Below are positions 24,169-26,106 of a DNA stretch of 26,106 bases, one piece after another. Every line of letters begins with the position of its first letter. Position 1 is the first letter of the stretch. Both the position numbers and the translations under genes were made by a program. Under the pieces are notes generated by a model. It was given only the letters and a program-made list of their open reading frames with translations, was not told the origin of the DNA and did no database searches. This DNA is from a virus: IMG/VR virus record IMGVR_UViG_3300046758_000350, positions 1 to 26,106 of that record. The stretch is one strand, 5' to 3'.

Positions 24169-25042
24169 TGAAATTGCAGTAGATAATATAAGTTGGTTGC
24201 ATGGCCTACAAGAATATTTTGATTTTGTCAATGATAAAGAATCAAAAATGCTTGTTGATTTTTTCTTATCAATGATGTATTCAAAGGACAATATGATAAA
24301 TTTGTCATTGGATCTTAACATTGCAGAATTTTTACATTTTTTAAAGAAACAAACAACTAACGATATTTTTGATATATTTGACAAGTATTATAGAAATAAT
24401 TATAATCCTATTTTCCTACAAGATGCATTTAGTAGAGGGCAAGTAAATAGTAAAATATGGGCAATGGAAGAACTTGCAAAAATACAAAAAGAATTTGATA
24501 CTGTGTATGTACTCGGAGGATGGTACGGACAGATACGTTTGTTCCTTGAGCAAGTTATAGAATATAATAAAATGAGAGTGTTTGATGTTGATTCTGAAGC
24601 ATGTTACATTAGTGATAAGATTTTTAATGCACAGCGTATTGAAGGTTATAAAGTAAAATCTGTTGAAATGAAACTACCAATGGCAAGTAGCAGCGATTTA
24701 GATAAAAACATGGAATGGATCAGCAGAACAGGGTGTACTTATAATGTTAAAAATTATACAACTGACAAAGAAATATTTGAAAAAACACAACCAAGTTTAG
24801 TGTTTAATACAAGTGCCGAACACATGCCTAGTACGTGGTATCAAAAATTTGTGCATAGACCAATGGAAAGCGATCCATTGTTTGTTATTCAAAGTAATAA
24901 CTTGTTTGATGTTGAAGAACATGTAAATTGCGTACATAGTATAGATCATATGTGTAAAAAGTTTCCAATGGAGCGACTTGAATACGCTGGTGAACAAGAA
25001 TTATATGGATATAAAAGATTTATGGTTATAGGACGTCCATGA
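24155..25042 (+). CDS. Class I SAM-dependent methyltransferase-like protein
   Basis: I chose the ATG at 24155 (295 aa), with GGAGAG upstream; the frame opens with a TTG at 24149 that is unlikely to be used. The first 110 residues are helical. Then come VYVLGGWYGQ (117-126) as the glycine-rich motif I, VFDVDSEAC (142-150) as the acidic strand end that binds the SAM ribose, and SLVFNTSAEHM (214-224) at the motif IV site. The end LYGYKRFMVIGRP is a typical final beta-hairpin. The order suits a class I methyltransferase. The target could be a sugar, protein or small molecule. No target-recognition domain or DPPY motif of DNA adenine methyltransferases is seen. Confidence 0.68.
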   Translation: MNVNNEIAVDNISWLHGLQEYFDFVNDKESKMLVDFFLSMMYSKDNMINLSLDLNIAEFLHFLKKQTTNDIFDIFDKYYRNNYNPIFLQDAFSRGQVNSKIWAMEELAKIQKEFDTVYVLGGWYGQIRLFLEQVIEYNKMRVFDVDSEACYISDKIFNAQRIEGYKVKSVEMKLPMASSSDLDKNMEWISRTGCTYNVKNYTTDKEIFEKTQPSLVFNTSAEHMPSTWYQKFVHRPMESDPLFVIQSNNLFDVEEHVNCVHSIDHMCKKFPMERLEYAGEQELYGYKRFMVIGRP

Positions 25043-25263
25043 TAGATTTAGAAATATTAAGTTTAAGACAGTTACAAAAAGAAAGTGCAAGAGCTCTGAG
25101 TACAATGCAGGCTACAAATAATAATATTTGGCAATTTAATAAACAAGCACACCATAATAGTCAACAATGGTATAAAGCTGTAATCAAATGGTATATTGAG
25201 GAATACGGTGATTTGCCAAGTCAAACTGGCCCAGGCAAAAAGGTAAAGTTGGTGATAGAATGA
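25039..25263 (+). CDS. Small hypothetical protein, 74 aa
   Basis: It starts in an ATGA overlap with the methyltransferase-like gene and ends in a similar overlap with the next gene. It is helical and glutamine- and asparagine-rich (LRQLQKESARALSTMQATNN), with aromatic WQFNKQ and WYKAVIKWYIEEYGDLP, and a basic tail (GPGKKVKLVIE). No cysteine, signal or membrane segment. Tight coupling suggests it is translated with both neighbours. Function unknown; it could be a small adaptor. Confidence 0.55.
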   Translation: MIDLEILSLRQLQKESARALSTMQATNNNIWQFNKQAHHNSQQWYKAVIKWYIEEYGDLPSQTGPGKKVKLVIE

Positions 25264-25610
25264 AATTTACACAACCTTTAAAAATTTATTTATTCAAAGA
25301 TCAAAATCGAGTAGATGTTAGTGTAAAGATAAATGAAACTTTAGTAAATGGTTATAGATTTACAATATCTGACTTTGAAAAAATAATTGATAATTGGCAA
25401 ACTGGCATAGAGTTTGAATTTGAAGGCGGTTATGCAGTTATTGAATATAAAAAACACGGACCTAGACCTGAGCGTAAGTTAGATCCGTATGTGCGTTTTA
25501 GTATAAGTATAGGATACGGTACATTTCATCATAGACTTACCTATAATGATATGTTACAATTAGAAAAAGAATACTTCTATCAAAAGAATAATAAAATGTA
25601 TTGGGACTAG
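25260..25610 (+). CDS. Hypothetical protein, 116 aa
   Basis: Its ATG overlaps the previous stop. The protein is beta-rich: LKIYLFKDQNRVDVSVKI, then EFEFEGGYAVIEYKKHG, a basic and proline stretch PRPERKLDP, and VRFSISIGYGTFHHRLTYND. The length and strand pattern suggest a small beta-barrel or sandwich. There is no catalytic motif. It precedes the fourth radical SAM gene with a 2-nt gap, so a partner role (for example substrate presentation) is possible but not shown. Confidence 0.55.
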   Translation: MKFTQPLKIYLFKDQNRVDVSVKINETLVNGYRFTISDFEKIIDNWQTGIEFEFEGGYAVIEYKKHGPRPERKLDPYVRFSISIGYGTFHHRLTYNDMLQLEKEYFYQKNNKMYWD

Positions 25611-25612
25611 GA

Positions 25613-26106
25613 ATGTATAGTTATAGTGATGTTAGAACAGTTCATTTAGAGATTACACAAAAATGTCAAGCAGCATGTCCTATGTGTGATAGAAACATGA
25701 ATGGCGGAGCAGACAATCCTCATATTACAAATGCAGAATTAAGTTTAGAAGATTGCAAACGTATCTTTAAACCCGAATTTATTGCACAGTTAAAAACAAT
25801 GTTCATGTGCGGTAACTTAGGCGATCCTATTGTTGCTAAAGACACATTAGAAGTTTTTCGTTACTTTAGAGAACACAATCCTAATATGTGGCTCTCAATG
25901 AATACAAACGCAGGAGCAAAAGATGAAGCGTGGTGGAGTGAACTTGCCCAAGTCTTTGGTAGAATGGGTGCTGTTATTTTCAGCGTGGATGGTCTTAGTG
26001 ACACTAATCATTTATACAGGCAGAATGTTGTCTGGGATAATGTAGAACGTAATATGCGAGCATTTATAAATGCCGGCGGCAGAGCTCGTTGGGATTATAT
26101 TATATT
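25613..26106 (+). CDS. Radical SAM protein (3' partial)
   Basis: The ATG at 25613 follows the previous stop by 2 nt, with AGGA just upstream, and the frame is open to the right edge (164 codons seen). The translation opens MYSYSDVRTVHLEITQKC and holds the radical SAM motif CQAACPMC (C18, C22, C25), followed by DRNMNGG. Then come FMCGNLGDPIVAKDTLEVF, a variant of the GGEP region with GNLGDP, and LSMNTNAGA and VIFSVDGLSD, which match the core strands of the family. The C-terminal part, where auxiliary clusters would be, is missing. This is the fourth radical SAM gene in 16 kb. Substrate unknown. Confidence 0.85.
   Translation, partial: MYSYSDVRTVHLEITQKCQAACPMCDRNMNGGADNPHITNAELSLEDCKRIFKPEFIAQLKTMFMCGNLGDPIVAKDTLEVFRYFREHNPNMWLSMNTNAGAKDEAWWSELAQVFGRMGAVIFSVDGLSDTNHLYRQNVVWDNVERNMRAFINAGGRARWDYII

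Noticed and set aside
24155-25042. DNA adenine or cytosine methyltransferase
   Set aside because: The motif I and acidic strand fit a class I methyltransferase, but no DPPY/NPPY or PC motif and no target-recognition region is visible.
1-26106. tRNA genes, insertion sequences, integrase or attachment sites
   Set aside because: Coding is nearly continuous, the gaps are all under 150 bases, and none shows a cloverleaf, transposase or integrase motif.

Overview
The window is AT-rich, densely coded viral DNA. It looks like part of the tail-fibre and accessory region of a T4-like marine myovirus. The evidence is a run of large repetitive structural proteins, three fibre proteins that share an N-terminal module of the kind common in T4-like cyanophages and uncultured marine phages, a phage tail-collar domain, T4-type late promoter motifs (NATAAATA), and almost no intergenic space. 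The host cannot be read from the sequence. The strong AT bias would suit a pelagiphage or a low-GC picocyanobacterial phage.

Layout. Positions 1-10112 (+) are virion genes: a giant repetitive structural protein cut by the left edge, a 201-aa structural protein, three paralogous fibre proteins (3814-9191), and a fourth structural protein. A SPASM-like radical SAM gene (10083-11045, -) sits between that protein and its paralogue (11112-12170, +). From a near-consensus sigma70 promoter at 12182, a tightly coupled + operon (12234-17770) encodes two unknown proteins, two DxD glycosyltransferase-like proteins, a DGD-motif glycosyltransferase-like protein, a twitch-domain radical SAM enzyme and a 2OG-Fe(II) oxygenase-like protein. 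A convergent - operon (20079 to 17753) encodes an unknown protein, a TauD-like dioxygenase with an altered metal motif and a GNAT-like protein. Next to it, also on the - strand, are a fibre protein with a strict period-4 glycine repeat (20101-21378) and a B12-type radical SAM protein (21375-22997). The right end (+, 23137-26106) holds a longer paralogue of the DGD protein, a methyltransferase-like protein, two small unknowns and a fourth radical SAM protein cut by the right edge. No stretch over 300 bases lacks a gene, and no tRNA, CRISPR or insertion sequence was seen.

How it may work together (inference). Virion genes tend to be preceded by late-type motifs, while the enzyme operons start from host-like sigma70 promoters. 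Two of those promoters place the ATG at the predicted +1, which implies leaderless mRNAs. Enzymes would then be made early and fibre substrates late. The interleaving of four radical SAM proteins, two oxygenases, glycosyltransferase-like, methyltransferase-like and acetyltransferase-like genes with fibre genes suggests a phage-encoded modification pathway, perhaps acting on fibres or on a surface glycan. The substrate is unknown.
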